Positions 8,051 through 17,869 of a stretch of 64,000 nt of DNA are shown here, piece by piece (the stretch's first letter is position 1; the number at the start of each line of letters is the position of its first letter). The notes beneath the pieces were generated by a model. It worked only from the letters and a program-made list of their open reading frames with translations. It searched no databases and was not told the origin of the DNA. Both the position numbers and the translations under genes were made by a program. This DNA comes from Chitinophaga oryzae (lineage in GTDB: Bacteria > Bacteroidota > Bacteroidia > Chitinophagales > Chitinophagaceae), in the NCBI RefSeq assembly GCF_012516375.2, contig NZ_CP051204.2, positions 1,984,001 to 2,048,000 of the forward strand. The letters run 5' to 3'.

Positions 8051-8815
8051 ATGAACCTCCTCGACACACTGAATGACTACCTGTTACAGCAGCCATTCGG
8101 CGACAGCCGGGCCTCGGTGACGCTTTCCCGGTCGCAGATGATTGCACAGGTGTATGCACAGATGGAAAATTCCATCAGCGTTTTAAGCGATCTGAAAGCC
8201 AATAAAAGTTATATCTATACCGGCGGCGCCGCTACCACGCTCGGTATTGAAGGGCCGGCGGGCATGAGGGAAATCGGGTCTATCTGGGAAGAGGACATCC
8301 TCCGGAAAATAAAGGAGGAAGACCTGATCAATAAATATGCGCTGGAGCTGCGTTTTTTCCACCTGCTAAAAAGCTTGCCGGTATCGGAAAGGACCGACTA
8401 TCAGCTGGTGAGTTATCTCCGTATGCAGAACAACCAGGGTGTTTATATCCCGGTACAGCATCGGATGTTTTATGTGCAGAGTACAGAAGACGGCAGTATC
8501 TGGCTGGCGCTGTGCCTCTATAACCTGTCGTTTGAAGCAGGCAAGGCAGCGGCTTACCATGGTTCGATCGTCAATACCCGCACAGGCGATGTGATCGGGG
8601 ACGATGAATACCAGGTGGACGATATCCTGACCGCCAGGGAGAAAGACGTGCTGATGCTGATCAAAAAAGGAAAAAAGAGCAAAGACATTGCGGTGCAGCT
8701 CTCGATCAGCGTTAACACCGTACACCGCCACCGGCAGAATATTCTGGAGAAACTGCATGTAGCCAATTCCATGGAAGCCTGCAGGATGGCGGAGTCGCTG
8801 AAACTGATCCCCTAG
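8051..8815 (+). CDS. LuxR-type transcriptional regulator
   Basis: 254 residues from ATG 8051; a TTG at 8042 is the only upstream alternative. The first 180 residues form a sensor-like domain with a PAS-like stretch (VYIPVQHRMFYVQSTEDGSI, then WLALCLYNLS). The C-terminus is a LuxR/GerE helix-turn-helix at about 190-250: LTAREKDVLMLIKKGKKSKD followed by SVNTVHRHRQNILEKL. It is divergent from the DUF1349 gene with palindromes in the gap, so control of that gene and of itself is likely (inference). Its stop overlaps the stop of the next convergent gene by 4 nt. Confidence 0.8.
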   Translation: MNLLDTLNDYLLQQPFGDSRASVTLSRSQMIAQVYAQMENSISVLSDLKANKSYIYTGGAATTLGIEGPAGMREIGSIWEEDILRKIKEEDLINKYALELRFFHLLKSLPVSERTDYQLVSYLRMQNNQGVYIPVQHRMFYVQSTEDGSIWLALCLYNLSFEAGKAAAYHGSIVNTRTGDVIGDDEYQVDDILTAREKDVLMLIKKGKKSKDIAVQLSISVNTVHRHRQNILEKLHVANSMEACRMAESLKLIP

Positions 8816-9480
8816 TCTGCCTGTTCTTTGGCAAGCAGGGCAATGTCTTGTACTTCGATGGTAGGCCTGGCGTAGCCGTTGATCGTAACGTTGATCATAG
8901 CTTTGCCTACTTCTGTCAGCGTAAGGAAATAGTTGGGAAAAATACTCCTGAGGAAATACAGTACACTGAATACCTTATAGAGCGACGGGGTGTTCTTCGC
9001 CCCTTTGGTAGCTTTCATGAACGCCGGCCGGAAATTGTAGACCGCTTTAAACGGGAGTTTTGTCAGGTCATTTTCGGTTTTGCCTTTCACCCGCGCCCAC
9101 ATCAGTTTACCTTTTTCGGTACTGTCAGTACCCGCTCCCGAAACATACACGAACGTCATGCCCGGGTTCACGGCGGCGAGGGCGCCGGCGAAGTTCAGCG
9201 TCAGCGTATAGGTGACCGCGTAGTAGGCGGGTTCTTTCATCCCTACAGAAGAAACGCCCAGGCAGAAGTAGCAGGCGTCGTACCCTTTCAGCTGGTCCAA
9301 CACAGGGGAGATATCGCTGAAATTGCTGTGGAGGACCTCTGTGACCTTAGGATGTGTCACGCCTGTGGGTTTGCGGTTGATCAGCAGGATTTTTTCCACT
9401 TTGGGATTGGCGATGCATTCCTGCATGACGCCTTCTCCCACCATCCCGGTAGCGCCGGTGATAATTACTTTCAGTTTCAT
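8812..9480 (-). CDS. NAD(P)-binding atypical short-chain dehydrogenase-like protein
   Basis: 222 residues. It opens with a Rossmann motif, VIITGATGMVGEGVMQ, followed by LLINRKPTG. The central part has CYFCLGVSSVG and FVYVSGAGTDST, and the later part has FRPAFM. This is the pattern of NAD(P)H-binding atypical SDRs related to HTATIP2-like epimerase folds. The usual YxxxK catalytic pair is not obvious, so it may be a binding or regulatory member. It is 12 nt downstream of the MBL hydrolase gene on the same strand and is probably the end of that operon. The substrate is unknown. Confidence 0.75.
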   Translation of the reverse strand: MKLKVIITGATGMVGEGVMQECIANPKVEKILLINRKPTGVTHPKVTEVLHSNFSDISPVLDQLKGYDACYFCLGVSSVGMKEPAYYAVTYTLTLNFAGALAAVNPGMTFVYVSGAGTDSTEKGKLMWARVKGKTENDLTKLPFKAVYNFRPAFMKATKGAKNTPSLYKVFSVLYFLRSIFPNYFLTLTEVGKAMINVTINGYARPTIEVQDIALLAKEQAD

Positions 9481-9492
9481 TGCAGACGGCTG

Positions 9493-10536
9493 TTATTTTT
9501 GTGATAAAGGCTCCCACCATTTTTCCCAGGTTTTCCCGAGATCGTCGAGTGCTACTTTTTCCCCGATTTTCGGGGTGGTGACGGGTATATGTGCAGCTTC
9601 CGCCAGCAGGGTCACCTGGTGCAACGGCTCGTACCAGGGATGCTGCGCCAGTTTAAATTTGGAATGATGTACCGGCATAAAATTCGCGGCTTTCAGTTCC
9701 CCGGCTTCTTTCACTACTTCATCCGGAAGGGAGTGGATGTAAGGCCACCGCTCGTTGTATTGTCCGCATTCCAGGACCGCCAGATCGAAAGGGCCGAAGC
9801 GTTCGCCGATTTCTTTGAATTGGGGACCGTAACCGCTGTCGCCACCAAGGAAAAGTTTTTTGGTGGGCGTTTGCAGCACGTAAGATGTCCACAGGGAGAT
9901 GTTGCGGCTAAAAAGCCTGCCAGAAAAATGCCTGGCCGGTGTGAGCGTAATGTGGAAGCCTTCCATTGGGTTGACGCTTTCATACCAGTTTTTTTCTGTC
10001 AGCTTATTTTTATCCCAGCCCCAGTATTCAAAATGCTGCGCTACTCCCAGGCCGCATATCACTTTGCTTACTTTGGGCTGCAGCTGTTGTATGGTTTCAT
10101 AATCCAGGTGGTCCCAGTGGTCATGTGAAATCAGCAACAGATCGATGTCCGGCAAATCAGCTACCTGGTAGTGGTTGGAGCCGGGGAAGGCTTTTACCGA
10201 GCCTCTTACCGGCGAGGCGTTACCACTGAAAATCGGATCTATCAATAGCTTCCGGCCATCTACCTGGATAAAGTAGGAGCTGTGCCCAAACCAGATTAAC
10301 ACGTTTTCTTCCGGAGGAAGGCCCCTGATGTCTGTGTTGACAAACGGGATTGGAGCGGTGGGTGTGGTATCGGTATGTTTACCGAAAAAGTGCCAGAGCA
10401 CTTTCAGCATATTTTGTCCTTCTACCAATGCCGGTGTAAGGATTTGGTTTTGGAACTGTCCGTTTTTATAGTTGGATAGTGTATTGAAAAACGTTGTCCG
10501 TACTGCATTGGGCGACAGCCCATATTTTTTCTTCAT
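9493..10536 (-). CDS. MBL-fold metallo-hydrolase (NAPE-PLD/UlaG-like)
   Basis: 347 residues without a clear signal peptide. The metallo-beta-lactamase core is evident: LIWFGHSSYFIQVDG, LLIDPIF, the zinc motif SHDHWDHLD, then TPARHFSGR, LGGDSGYG and the final PVHHSKF histidines. This arrangement matches cytoplasmic MBL hydrolases related to NAPE-PLD and UlaG. The substrate is unknown. Its ATG overlaps the antiporter stop by one base (TAATG), indicating translational coupling within an operon of antiporter, hydrolase and NAD(P)-binding protein. Confidence 0.8.
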   Translation of the reverse strand: MKKKYGLSPNAVRTTFFNTLSNYKNGQFQNQILTPALVEGQNMLKVLWHFFGKHTDTTPTAPIPFVNTDIRGLPPEENVLIWFGHSSYFIQVDGRKLLIDPIFSGNASPVRGSVKAFPGSNHYQVADLPDIDLLLISHDHWDHLDYETIQQLQPKVSKVICGLGVAQHFEYWGWDKNKLTEKNWYESVNPMEGFHITLTPARHFSGRLFSRNISLWTSYVLQTPTKKLFLGGDSGYGPQFKEIGERFGPFDLAVLECGQYNERWPYIHSLPDEVVKEAGELKAANFMPVHHSKFKLAQHPWYEPLHQVTLLAEAAHIPVTTPKIGEKVALDDLGKTWEKWWEPLSQK

Positions 10537-12113
10537 TATCCCATGTTTAATTTTTCTTCCTCCAGATCGATGTGATGGAGGAATTTTCTGATGATTTCTT
10601 CGTCTATTCGTTGTTCTGCTTTATTCCTGGCCAACAGGAAGGTGCGTTGTTGTTCCAGGATATTTTTATAGATCGATTTGACATTTTCCGGGACGACAGC
10701 GTTGTCGTCGGACTCGAGTTGTTTTTGCCATACGGTGACCAGCTTGCGGAGGTGGAAGTTCTGTTCCATATCTGCCGGATGGTGTTGTTCCAGGTAGGTC
10801 AGGGATGTTTTAGCCAGTTCTTCCCGGATCATGGCTTCTGTTTCTTCTTCCGGCAGGTGGTCGTTAAAATCCGGCAGGTTTACTTTCCTGATCAGGGCAG
10901 GCAGGGTCAGGCCCTGCAGTACCAGTGTTACCAGGATAACGATAAAGGTGATATACAGTATGAGATTGCGTTGCGGGAAGAGAACACCGTTGTCGAATGC
11001 TACCGGGATAGACAGTGCTGCCGCGAGGGACACCACACCGCGCATGCCGGTCCACCCCATGATCAACGGAGCTTTGGCGCCGGGGTTTTTATCGGCCACG
11101 GTGATAAAATGGCTGGCTATCTTGGTGAAGATGAGGGCGCCGTAACCGGCCAGCATCCTGCCTACGATTAGTGTGGCGGTGATCAGCAGTCCGTATCCTG
11201 TAGCCTGGTAGAAGCTGATGCCTTCCGCTTTTAAGGCGCTGGTGATCTCCGGGAGGTCCAGGCCGATAAGGATAAACACCAGTCCGTTCAGCACGAACAC
11301 CAGACTTTGCCATACATTTTCTCCTCTCAGGCGGGAGGAGCCGCTTAAAAAGCGGTGACGGTGGTAGGAGAGGAAGAGCCCGCCGCTTACTACGGCGAGG
11401 ACGCCGGAGGCGTGGGCTTCTTCTGCGCCGATGTACATCGCGTACGGTGTGACAAGGGTGAGGATGATATCCATGTTGACGTCGGTAGGAAGCCATTTAT
11501 GTGCTTTGAGGAAGACCAGCCCGATGAGCAGCCCGATGGCTACGCCGCCGGCCACCATCCATACGAAAGTGAGGGCGGCCTCGTGCAGTACAAACTGACC
11601 GGTCCCCACCGCCACCATGGCGAACCGCATGATGATCAGGGAAGAGGCGTCGTTGAGCAGGCTTTCCCCTTCCAGGATGGAAGACATTCTCTTGGGCACT
11701 TTCACGAACTTCAGGATGGCACTGGCGCTCACCGCGTCCGGCGGTGAAACGATACCGCCCAGCAGAAAGCCGAGCGCGATCGAAAAGCCGGGGATGAAGG
11801 CGTTGGACACCAGCGCTACCGAGATAGCCGTAAGGAAAACCACCACGAAGGCGAAGCTGCCGATGATCCTGCGCCAGTGCCAGAGCTCCTTCCAGGAGTT
11901 GGCCCAGGCAGCTTCATACAGCAGGGGAGGAAGGAATATAATGAAAATGAGTTCCGGATCTATTTTGAGAACAGGGATGCCGGGAATGAAGCTGATGGCC
12001 AGTCCGGCCAGTACCAGCAGTACCGGGTAGGCGACCTTGATCCGGTTGCCCAGCATAATTAGTAGCACTATCAAGACAATGATGGCCAGATAAAATGGAA
12101 AGTGTTCGAGCAT
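10536..12113 (-). CDS. Na+/H+ antiporter, CPA1 family
   Basis: 525 residues. About 12 membrane helices fill the first 400 residues, with CPA1 signatures PPLLYEAAW, GGIVSPPDAVSASAILKF and LEGESLLNDASSLI; the Asp residues in PPDAV and LLNDA are the usual ion-binding region. The C-terminal 110 residues are a charged cytoplasmic tail with helices. The protein exchanges cytoplasmic Na+ or K+ for protons. It lies 24 nt downstream of a bestrophin-like channel and overlaps the MBL hydrolase by one base. Pairing a cation antiporter with an anion channel suggests a pH or osmotic role, which is an inference. Confidence 0.85.
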   Translation of the reverse strand: MLEHFPFYLAIIVLIVLLIMLGNRIKVAYPVLLVLAGLAISFIPGIPVLKIDPELIFIIFLPPLLYEAAWANSWKELWHWRRIIGSFAFVVVFLTAISVALVSNAFIPGFSIALGFLLGGIVSPPDAVSASAILKFVKVPKRMSSILEGESLLNDASSLIIMRFAMVAVGTGQFVLHEAALTFVWMVAGGVAIGLLIGLVFLKAHKWLPTDVNMDIILTLVTPYAMYIGAEEAHASGVLAVVSGGLFLSYHRHRFLSGSSRLRGENVWQSLVFVLNGLVFILIGLDLPEITSALKAEGISFYQATGYGLLITATLIVGRMLAGYGALIFTKIASHFITVADKNPGAKAPLIMGWTGMRGVVSLAAALSIPVAFDNGVLFPQRNLILYITFIVILVTLVLQGLTLPALIRKVNLPDFNDHLPEEETEAMIREELAKTSLTYLEQHHPADMEQNFHLRKLVTVWQKQLESDDNAVVPENVKSIYKNILEQQRTFLLARNKAEQRIDEEIIRKFLHHIDLEEEKLNMG

Positions 12114-12136
12114 ATTTACTTTTATGATGACGATTG

Positions 12137-13144
12137 TTAGAGCACAATATTGTTTCGGGGGGCGATAGGTTCCGGGAGATGGGTTTCATCCAGCATGTCC
12201 CGCATGTCAATTTCTATGGTCCGGCTGATCTGGGTGATGGGAATATCGTTGGCGCTTCCTTCAAAAGGATTAACGGCACTTTCTCCGACGGAGTCCAGTA
12301 CATGGAACGCCCAGGTTACCACGGCCGAGAAAACGATATTCAGCCAGATCGTATAACCTTCCAGGAAGGTGCCATCCCCCATTTTGCTGTATTCTCTTAA
12401 CAGGCCGAAAGGTAATAAAACGATAAAAATAAAAAGGATGTAACTGGTGACAGAGGCGAAGTTCCTCGGATAGGGGAAGTTTTTGATGCGTTCCGCTTTT
12501 CCCTGATCGTCGGTGAAGCGGATGATGCTGTTTTGCAGTTCCATCCACTGAAAGTCGTTGATACGTCCTTCGTTTCTGAGCGCCGCCAGGGTTTCAGATT
12601 GCATGGCCATCAGCTGGGTGGCTTTATTCTTTTTCGCCAGGATATACTGCAGTTCGTCGGCCGTCAGGTATTTCGCCAGTTCGTCGGCTACTTTGCCTTC
12701 CCATTCGGGGATGGCATACCTGCCGGAAAGGAACTCCCTGTTGCTGCGTTTCTGCATGTTTTCCCAGCTGCGGGGTTCCCTCAGCTGGAACCGCAGGGTT
12801 GTCAGCCAGGCGAAGTGGCGGTTAAACAGGTGCTTTACCGTTGCCGACTGTTTACCGCCCAGCGCGTCGCGGAGCGTATAGGCGAAGGTGCGGCTGTCGT
12901 TGATGATGGCGCCGTATATCTGTCGCGCTTCCCATATCCGGCCGTAGCTGGCATTGTTTTTAAACCCGACGACAAACGCCAGCGCGGTGCCCAGGATGGC
13001 AATGGGCTGCCATGGCAGTGCGATGAAATGAAGACCTGCAGCGTACAGGGCAGTGGGTACAGCGGCGATTAAAAGCAGCCAGAGGGTGTCTCGTGAGGAC
13101 CATTTGAAAAACTCCAGCGGAGTATAGCGTCTTCCGGTGTGCAT
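12137..13144 (-). CDS. bestrophin family anion channel
   Basis: 335 residues. It has the bacterial bestrophin pattern: WSSRDTLWLLLIAAVPTALY as first helix, then ILGTALAFVVGFKNNASYGR and RIWEARQIYGAIINDSRTFA, a long amphipathic helical middle, and the later helices SVTSYILFIFIVLLPFGLLR and IWLNIVFSAVVTWAFHVLDS. Family members form pentameric channels, usually for chloride or other anions, in the inner membrane. It is the first gene of the minus-strand run that continues to the antiporter 24 nt downstream. ATG 13144 is the natural start. Confidence 0.85.
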   Translation of the reverse strand: MHTGRRYTPLEFFKWSSRDTLWLLLIAAVPTALYAAGLHFIALPWQPIAILGTALAFVVGFKNNASYGRIWEARQIYGAIINDSRTFAYTLRDALGGKQSATVKHLFNRHFAWLTTLRFQLREPRSWENMQKRSNREFLSGRYAIPEWEGKVADELAKYLTADELQYILAKKNKATQLMAMQSETLAALRNEGRINDFQWMELQNSIIRFTDDQGKAERIKNFPYPRNFASVTSYILFIFIVLLPFGLLREYSKMGDGTFLEGYTIWLNIVFSAVVTWAFHVLDSVGESAVNPFEGSANDIPITQISRTIEIDMRDMLDETHLPEPIAPRNNIVL

Positions 13145-13285
13145 TACTCGAACAAATTTTTAATTACGTAGTGGTTGGGTTAAGTTTACATATTTTAAAT
13201 TTAATACTTTTAATCGTTTTTGCCGGTGTTTATTTTAGTAGACGAACAGCGGCGGGTTTTATTTTCTCATCTGCACGTTAAAACG

Positions 13286-13314
13286 CTAAGGGCCGGCAAT
13301 ACGCCGGCCCTTAG
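13286..13314 (-). terminator. hairpin terminator after the HEIGH protease
   Basis: A perfect 12-bp GC-rich stem (13286-13297 with 13303-13314) has a 5-nt loop. On the minus strand it is followed by GCGTTTTAAC, a weak T-run. It lies between the protease stop and the bestrophin start. Confidence 0.6.
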
Positions 13315-13404
13315 ATTTCGCGGAGAAACCTTTATATATATTGTAACTGATGAAAATGCCGTGTATACATGACAGTTACCCTATCATGCCTGCTGGTGTT
13401 GTGG

Positions 13405-14238
13405 TTATTGATACAGGTATCTCAATGCAATGATGTCATTAGCATTGAAAGGACGGTTTACACCGTTGGGGATGCAAGCCAGCATCCAGCTGTTGGGATC
13501 TCCACCGGTGGGAGTACCCGGGATGTGAACGGCACCTACGCCGGCAGAACCTTCGTTACCGCCGGAACCGCAGCTGTAAGCGCGGTTGAAGTAGTCGGTG
13601 TGCCTGAAACCGATAGCATGACCGATTTCATGGGCAATAACAGTAGCCAGGTAATTTTGGTTAGGATTGCTACCCAGTGCGTTTGCATCGGAGTTCAGTT
13701 TAATCGGGCTTGCCGGATTACCGGTAGAGCAATTAGGGAAACCAGCGGATTGACCCAGAACGCCGGCGCCAAGGCTGGCATATTGGATCTGGATCTGGCC
13801 GCCACTGGATACGCGGGTAAATTTAAGCCGCAGGCCCAGTGCGTTGTAACGGCCGATAGCGACATCAGTCGCTGTAACGTAGCCGGACGGCAGACCGCTG
13901 ATAGAAACAGTGATGGTCTTAGGCAGCGGCGTGATCAGGCAGTTGGTACGATATTGCTCATCGTTGGCAATGCGTAATACAGGAGAATTGGGTTTGTAAT
14001 TCAGCGATTCGTGCGTCAGGTAGATATCACCTTCCACTACATAACCACCTTCGACATTCCGAATATTATCGGTGTTGTAACCGAGACTGGCAATCTGTTT
14101 CTTTGTTTCATCAGAAACAGTTTTTTGTTCCTGCTGAACCAGATCCTGGTTGTTATCTCTTTTACAGGAGTATACCACTCCGGAGAGAATGGCAACCATC
14201 AAAGTAAGGCCGGCGGCCTGCTTAATAGTAATTTTCAT
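13405..14238 (-). CDS. HEIGH-type zinc metalloprotease, lipoprotein
   Basis: 277 residues. A signal peptide ends in VVYSC at Cys25, consistent with a lipoprotein. Residues 30-100 look like a propeptide (VEGGYVVEGDIYL). The catalytic half contains HEIGHAIGFRH with zinc ligands His203, His207 and His213 and catalytic Glu204. This matches the dual-action HEIGH/M57-like metallopeptidases common in Bacteroidota. Several cysteines in the C-terminal half may form disulfides. It is probably periplasmic or surface exposed. It is monocistronic, with a hairpin behind it. The substrate is unknown. Confidence 0.85.
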   Translation of the reverse strand: MKITIKQAAGLTLMVAILSGVVYSCKRDNNQDLVQQEQKTVSDETKKQIASLGYNTDNIRNVEGGYVVEGDIYLTHESLNYKPNSPVLRIANDEQYRTNCLITPLPKTITVSISGLPSGYVTATDVAIGRYNALGLRLKFTRVSSGGQIQIQYASLGAGVLGQSAGFPNCSTGNPASPIKLNSDANALGSNPNQNYLATVIAHEIGHAIGFRHTDYFNRAYSCGSGGNEGSAGVGAVHIPGTPTGGDPNSWMLACIPNGVNRPFNANDIIALRYLYQ

Positions 14239-15000
14239 TTGTCAGGTTTTGAGGGTTTGGGTTTTACATCAAGTCTGAAGCAGGTTGACAGATTTTGGTT
14301 GCTATCATTGATTTAGGCTATCGATTTTGCTCGCTACAGATATGTATAAGGGCTCTCGTTAAAATGAAGTTAAAAAGTGTCACTGCATTAAATTTGCAAC
14401 CTCCTGTTTTTTTATTTCAGACAGGCATTCCCGTCACCCGGCCGGAAAGATCGCCGGCTGCCGTTAACAATTCGTTTGGTTATTATTTTGTTAATGCAGG
14501 TATTGCGTGATTATCAATGCTGTGGCGTGTTTGAGGCGTTAATGCCGGACCGGAAGAACGCCGTTTTCCGGATGTTGGCGGAGGGTTGTATACGTTAAAC
14601 CGGCAAATTGGTACTTTCCCTATTTACTTTTTATTATTGGCAAAAAGTTTTCGCAGGCAGTGAAAACCTGTCTTAACTTTAACTCAGTATCACATACATC
14701 CAAACATCTCCATGTAGTAAATGCCGGCAGCATTAATTATAAAAGCTAAAATTTAAAAATAACCGGATACTCAGACCTCTTTGAAAACAACACGATAGTT
14801 GGACGGAATGCGCCAATTCATCGTATCATTTTCTCCACCTGTTTCAGGTTTTCTTTTCGCTTATGATGGCATACGGGCGCGTATTGCTACCGGTAGTGTA
14901 CTGCCCTCCCTGCGTCATAACATTATCCTCTTTATTCTTTCTTGCGGCTCCCTGGGCTGTTCTCTTTATCCTTTTACGATTCATCTTTAAAATGTGAGTT
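14239..15000. other. 762-bp divergent intergenic region
   Basis: It separates the protease gene (minus) from the fibre-like operon (plus), so it must hold both promoters, but no clear TAnnTTTG box was found. A 63-codon open frame at 14799-14990 is not convincing. No repeat or RNA gene was recognised. Confidence 0.4.
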
Positions 15001-16551
15001 ATGAAGTGTTGGATTTTTACAGTGATGTTGTTCTTTTTTGGATTGTCGGCTTCGTTCGCACAGCTGAAAGTTGGCGCCAATCCCAGCCAGATCAACAAGT
15101 CCTCCATTCTTGAGTTGGAGAGTACCCGGCAGGGGCTTTTGCTGCCGCGGATACCCGGTGCCAATCTTACCGCTGCACCGCTTAATACCGCTCCGGACGG
15201 TATGATTATCTATGTGACGGATTCTGCCAGCCTCTTCATCCGGAAATACGGCCAGTGGCAACGGATGTCGGCGGACAGTGTCAACAGCTGGAACATCACC
15301 GGCAATGCGGGGATGGATTCCGCGAAGAATTTTTTAGGTACCACCGATCAGCAGCCGTTGATTTTCAAAACCGGAAATACCGAACGGATGCGTTTTACAG
15401 CAGGTGGCAGTATCACTATGGGAGCGGGGACCGTTCCGGCAGGTACTAACCAGCTGCAGGTGCTGGTCATAGAGCCTTCTACCGGCCAGGTATTGCAGCG
15501 CACGATGGCAGCTGCGGCTTTCAACAATGCGATCGCCTCCCTGAACGGATTAAGAGACACCGCACAGACGTTTGCCGTTGACAGTGCTGCAGGTAAAGAT
15601 TTTACGATTAATTCGGCCGGTGGGGTACATACTTTTAACATCCCCACACAAGCAGGCAACGGGGCTACCTCACGGGGGCTGTTGTCTTATGCTGACTGGC
15701 TGCGGTTTGATTCCTCCGCACGCTTCCAGATATTACACACGCTGTTTGCCGTTACGCCGGATGCTAACGGTATCAGCGTCAGCAACGGGACGCTTACGCT
15801 CCATGCCGCCGATGCCACCAACCCCGGCGGCGTCTCCACAGCAGATCAGACGTTCGGTGGAAACAAGACCTTCCAGAACAACCTGCGTGTGGCACAGCAG
15901 GCCACTATTGACGGTAATCTGCTGCTGACCAATATTGGCAATGCGTCGCCAACAGACAGCAACAATGTGCTGATCCGGCGTACAGACGGCACCGTAGTGG
16001 AAAAACTGCTGAACAGTAATGCCTTCAAAGCACTGGTGACAGGTAAAAGTCCCGGCGCGGTCAACGATGTCAACATCGACAGCAGTTCGGCCACGCAGAT
16101 CGTAATTAATATTCCGGATGCCGCCACCACCGTCAGAGGTGTAGTGAACACGCTCAGCGGGCAGACCTTCGCCGGTTACAAGAGCTTCAGGGATTCGCTG
16201 GCAGTGGGCGTAGCTGAAGGCACAAAAGCGAATTCGAGTTTCCAGGTAAACGGCTCTATGGCTACCAATCTCACCAAAGTAACCAGCAGCTATACCGTCA
16301 CAGCCGGTGACAATACGATACTGGCTGACGCCACCGGCGGCGCGCTGACCATCACGCTTCCCAGCCCCGGCGCTATTGCCGGCCGTATTTATACCATCAA
16401 GAAAATCGGCAACGGCGGAATTGATAAAGAGGTTACTATCTCCACCAGCGGAGGAACGATAGATGGTTCCGGTAACTACATTATCTACAACGACTGGACG
16501 TTTGTGACGCTGCAGACAGATGGCACAGACTGGTATGTGATTAAGAAGTAG
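15001..16551 (+). CDS. secreted beta-strand fibre-like protein
   Basis: 516 residues with signal peptide MKCWIFTVMLFFFGLSASFA cut before QLKVGAN. The first 70 mature residues contain GANPSQINKSSILELESTRQ then GLLLPRIPG, a block repeated at the start of the next gene. The rest is rich in Thr, Asn, Gly and Ala with repeating short strands (TFGGNKTFQNNL, TFAGYKSFRDSL), resembling tail-fibre or adhesin shafts. The final 80 residues (SYTVTAGDNTILADATGGAL onward) look like a small C-terminal cap, as in fibre proteins. It is first of three genes and has no T9SS tail of its own. Its function is inferred only as a surface or structural fibre. Confidence 0.65.
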   Translation: MKCWIFTVMLFFFGLSASFAQLKVGANPSQINKSSILELESTRQGLLLPRIPGANLTAAPLNTAPDGMIIYVTDSASLFIRKYGQWQRMSADSVNSWNITGNAGMDSAKNFLGTTDQQPLIFKTGNTERMRFTAGGSITMGAGTVPAGTNQLQVLVIEPSTGQVLQRTMAAAAFNNAIASLNGLRDTAQTFAVDSAAGKDFTINSAGGVHTFNIPTQAGNGATSRGLLSYADWLRFDSSARFQILHTLFAVTPDANGISVSNGTLTLHAADATNPGGVSTADQTFGGNKTFQNNLRVAQQATIDGNLLLTNIGNASPTDSNNVLIRRTDGTVVEKLLNSNAFKALVTGKSPGAVNDVNIDSSSATQIVINIPDAATTVRGVVNTLSGQTFAGYKSFRDSLAVGVAEGTKANSSFQVNGSMATNLTKVTSSYTVTAGDNTILADATGGALTITLPSPGAIAGRIYTIKKIGNGGIDKEVTISTSGGTIDGSGNYIIYNDWTFVTLQTDGTDWYVIKK

Positions 16552-16591
16552 TGATTTTTTTCCTGCTCCTTTCATCATTCAACTAGCTGTT

Positions 16592-17869
16592 ATGGGAAGT
16601 ACAAGTCATTTGTGCCGTTGGATCATATTCCTGTTGCTGCTTCCGCTGTCTTCCGTTGCGCAGCAGCTAAAGCTGGGCAAGAATCCTGCGGTGATCAATA
16701 AATCATCTGTGCTTGAACTGGAAAGCCAGTCACAGGGTTTGTTGCTGACCAGGATACCTGATACGGCGGTGGCGCCGCTGACCACCGCGCCGGATGGTTC
16801 CATCCTTTTTTACCAGGGAGATAAGAGTCTCCGCGTACGCAGCAGCGGCGCCTGGAGAAAAGCGCTTTTCGCTGTTGACACTACAGATATAACAGGCTTT
16901 TTTCTCAAGGTCCGGTCCCTTTTTAGTGCCGGTAATGGGATTGTCTATGACAACGTCACCGGCACCATTTCAGTCTCAGGGGCAGCGGGAGGATCCTGGC
17001 TGCTGGGAGGCAACGTGGTGACCGCCGCGCAAAACCTTGGTACCACCACCGCTTTTGACCTGCCGTTTATCACCAATAATACCGAGAGAATGCGCATCAA
17101 TACCACCGGAAGCGTAGGCATTGGTTCTTCCGCCTTCAACGCCACCAATCCGGAACGGCTGCTGGTAGACGGAGGAACATCCACCTCCAATAACCTGATA
17201 CGCGGGCAGGGCAACATCAATAACAACCTGCAGTTCAGTATCACGAATATCCATGGCGGCCAAAACGCCAGAACGGATATTGTGGCCTATGCCAACAACG
17301 GCAACAGCGCCAATAATTTCATCGACATGGGCATTAACTCCGGCGGGTACAGCAATGCTACCATCATTGGTACCACCAATACAGCCTACCTGTATTCCAC
17401 TGGCAACAACTTTGTGATCGGTAATGCCAGCAGCAACAAGAACGTGATATTTATCAACGGGGGAATTGCCACTACCAATGAAGTGATGCGGATAGATGCC
17501 AGCGGCGAAGTGGGGATTGCCACTTCCACTCCGTCAGCCAAGCTGGATGTGAGTGGTAATTTCAAGCTGGGCGCCAGCGGTACCGTCATGAGCAGCATGA
17601 TCAAATCCAGTTTTTCGCTGTCGGACAACACCACCAATATTACCAATACCAGTAGTTTGACGAAAACAGCCAGTGTTACCGGCGCCAGCCTCAACGCTTC
17701 TGTTATTGTAAACCCGAGGAGCGCGCTCCCGCAGGGACTGGCCATTGCTTACGCTTTTATAAGTGCGGCCAACACTATCACTGTCAATATTATCAACAGT
17801 GGCGCGGGTACCGCCGGTGCTCAGAAACTGGGCAATATCACCTTTGATGTAACCATTATCAATCCCTGA
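16592..17869 (+). CDS. secreted fibre-like protein, paralogue of the upstream gene
   Basis: 425 residues. A signal peptide (ending LSSVAQQ) precedes GKNPAVINKSSVLELESQSQ then GLLLTRIPD, nearly matching the upstream protein, so the two arose by duplication or share a targeting module. The middle has repeated small-residue strands and phrases typical of tail-fibre-like proteins (NTERMRINTTGSVGIGSSAF and later GEVGIATSTPSAKLDVSG). The last 100 residues form a beta domain ending DVTIINP. The stop overlaps the next ATG (TGATG), so the genes are translationally coupled. No enzyme motif is seen. Confidence 0.65.
   Translation: MGSTSHLCRWIIFLLLLPLSSVAQQLKLGKNPAVINKSSVLELESQSQGLLLTRIPDTAVAPLTTAPDGSILFYQGDKSLRVRSSGAWRKALFAVDTTDITGFFLKVRSLFSAGNGIVYDNVTGTISVSGAAGGSWLLGGNVVTAAQNLGTTTAFDLPFITNNTERMRINTTGSVGIGSSAFNATNPERLLVDGGTSTSNNLIRGQGNINNNLQFSITNIHGGQNARTDIVAYANNGNSANNFIDMGINSGGYSNATIIGTTNTAYLYSTGNNFVIGNASSNKNVIFINGGIATTNEVMRIDASGEVGIATSTPSAKLDVSGNFKLGASGTVMSSMIKSSFSLSDNTTNITNTSSLTKTASVTGASLNASVIVNPRSALPQGLAIAYAFISAANTITVNIINSGAGTAGAQKLGNITFDVTIINP

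Noticed and set aside
14799..14990. 63-codon frame before the fibre operon
   Set aside because: No signal peptide, family pattern or conserved-looking codon use; likely chance.
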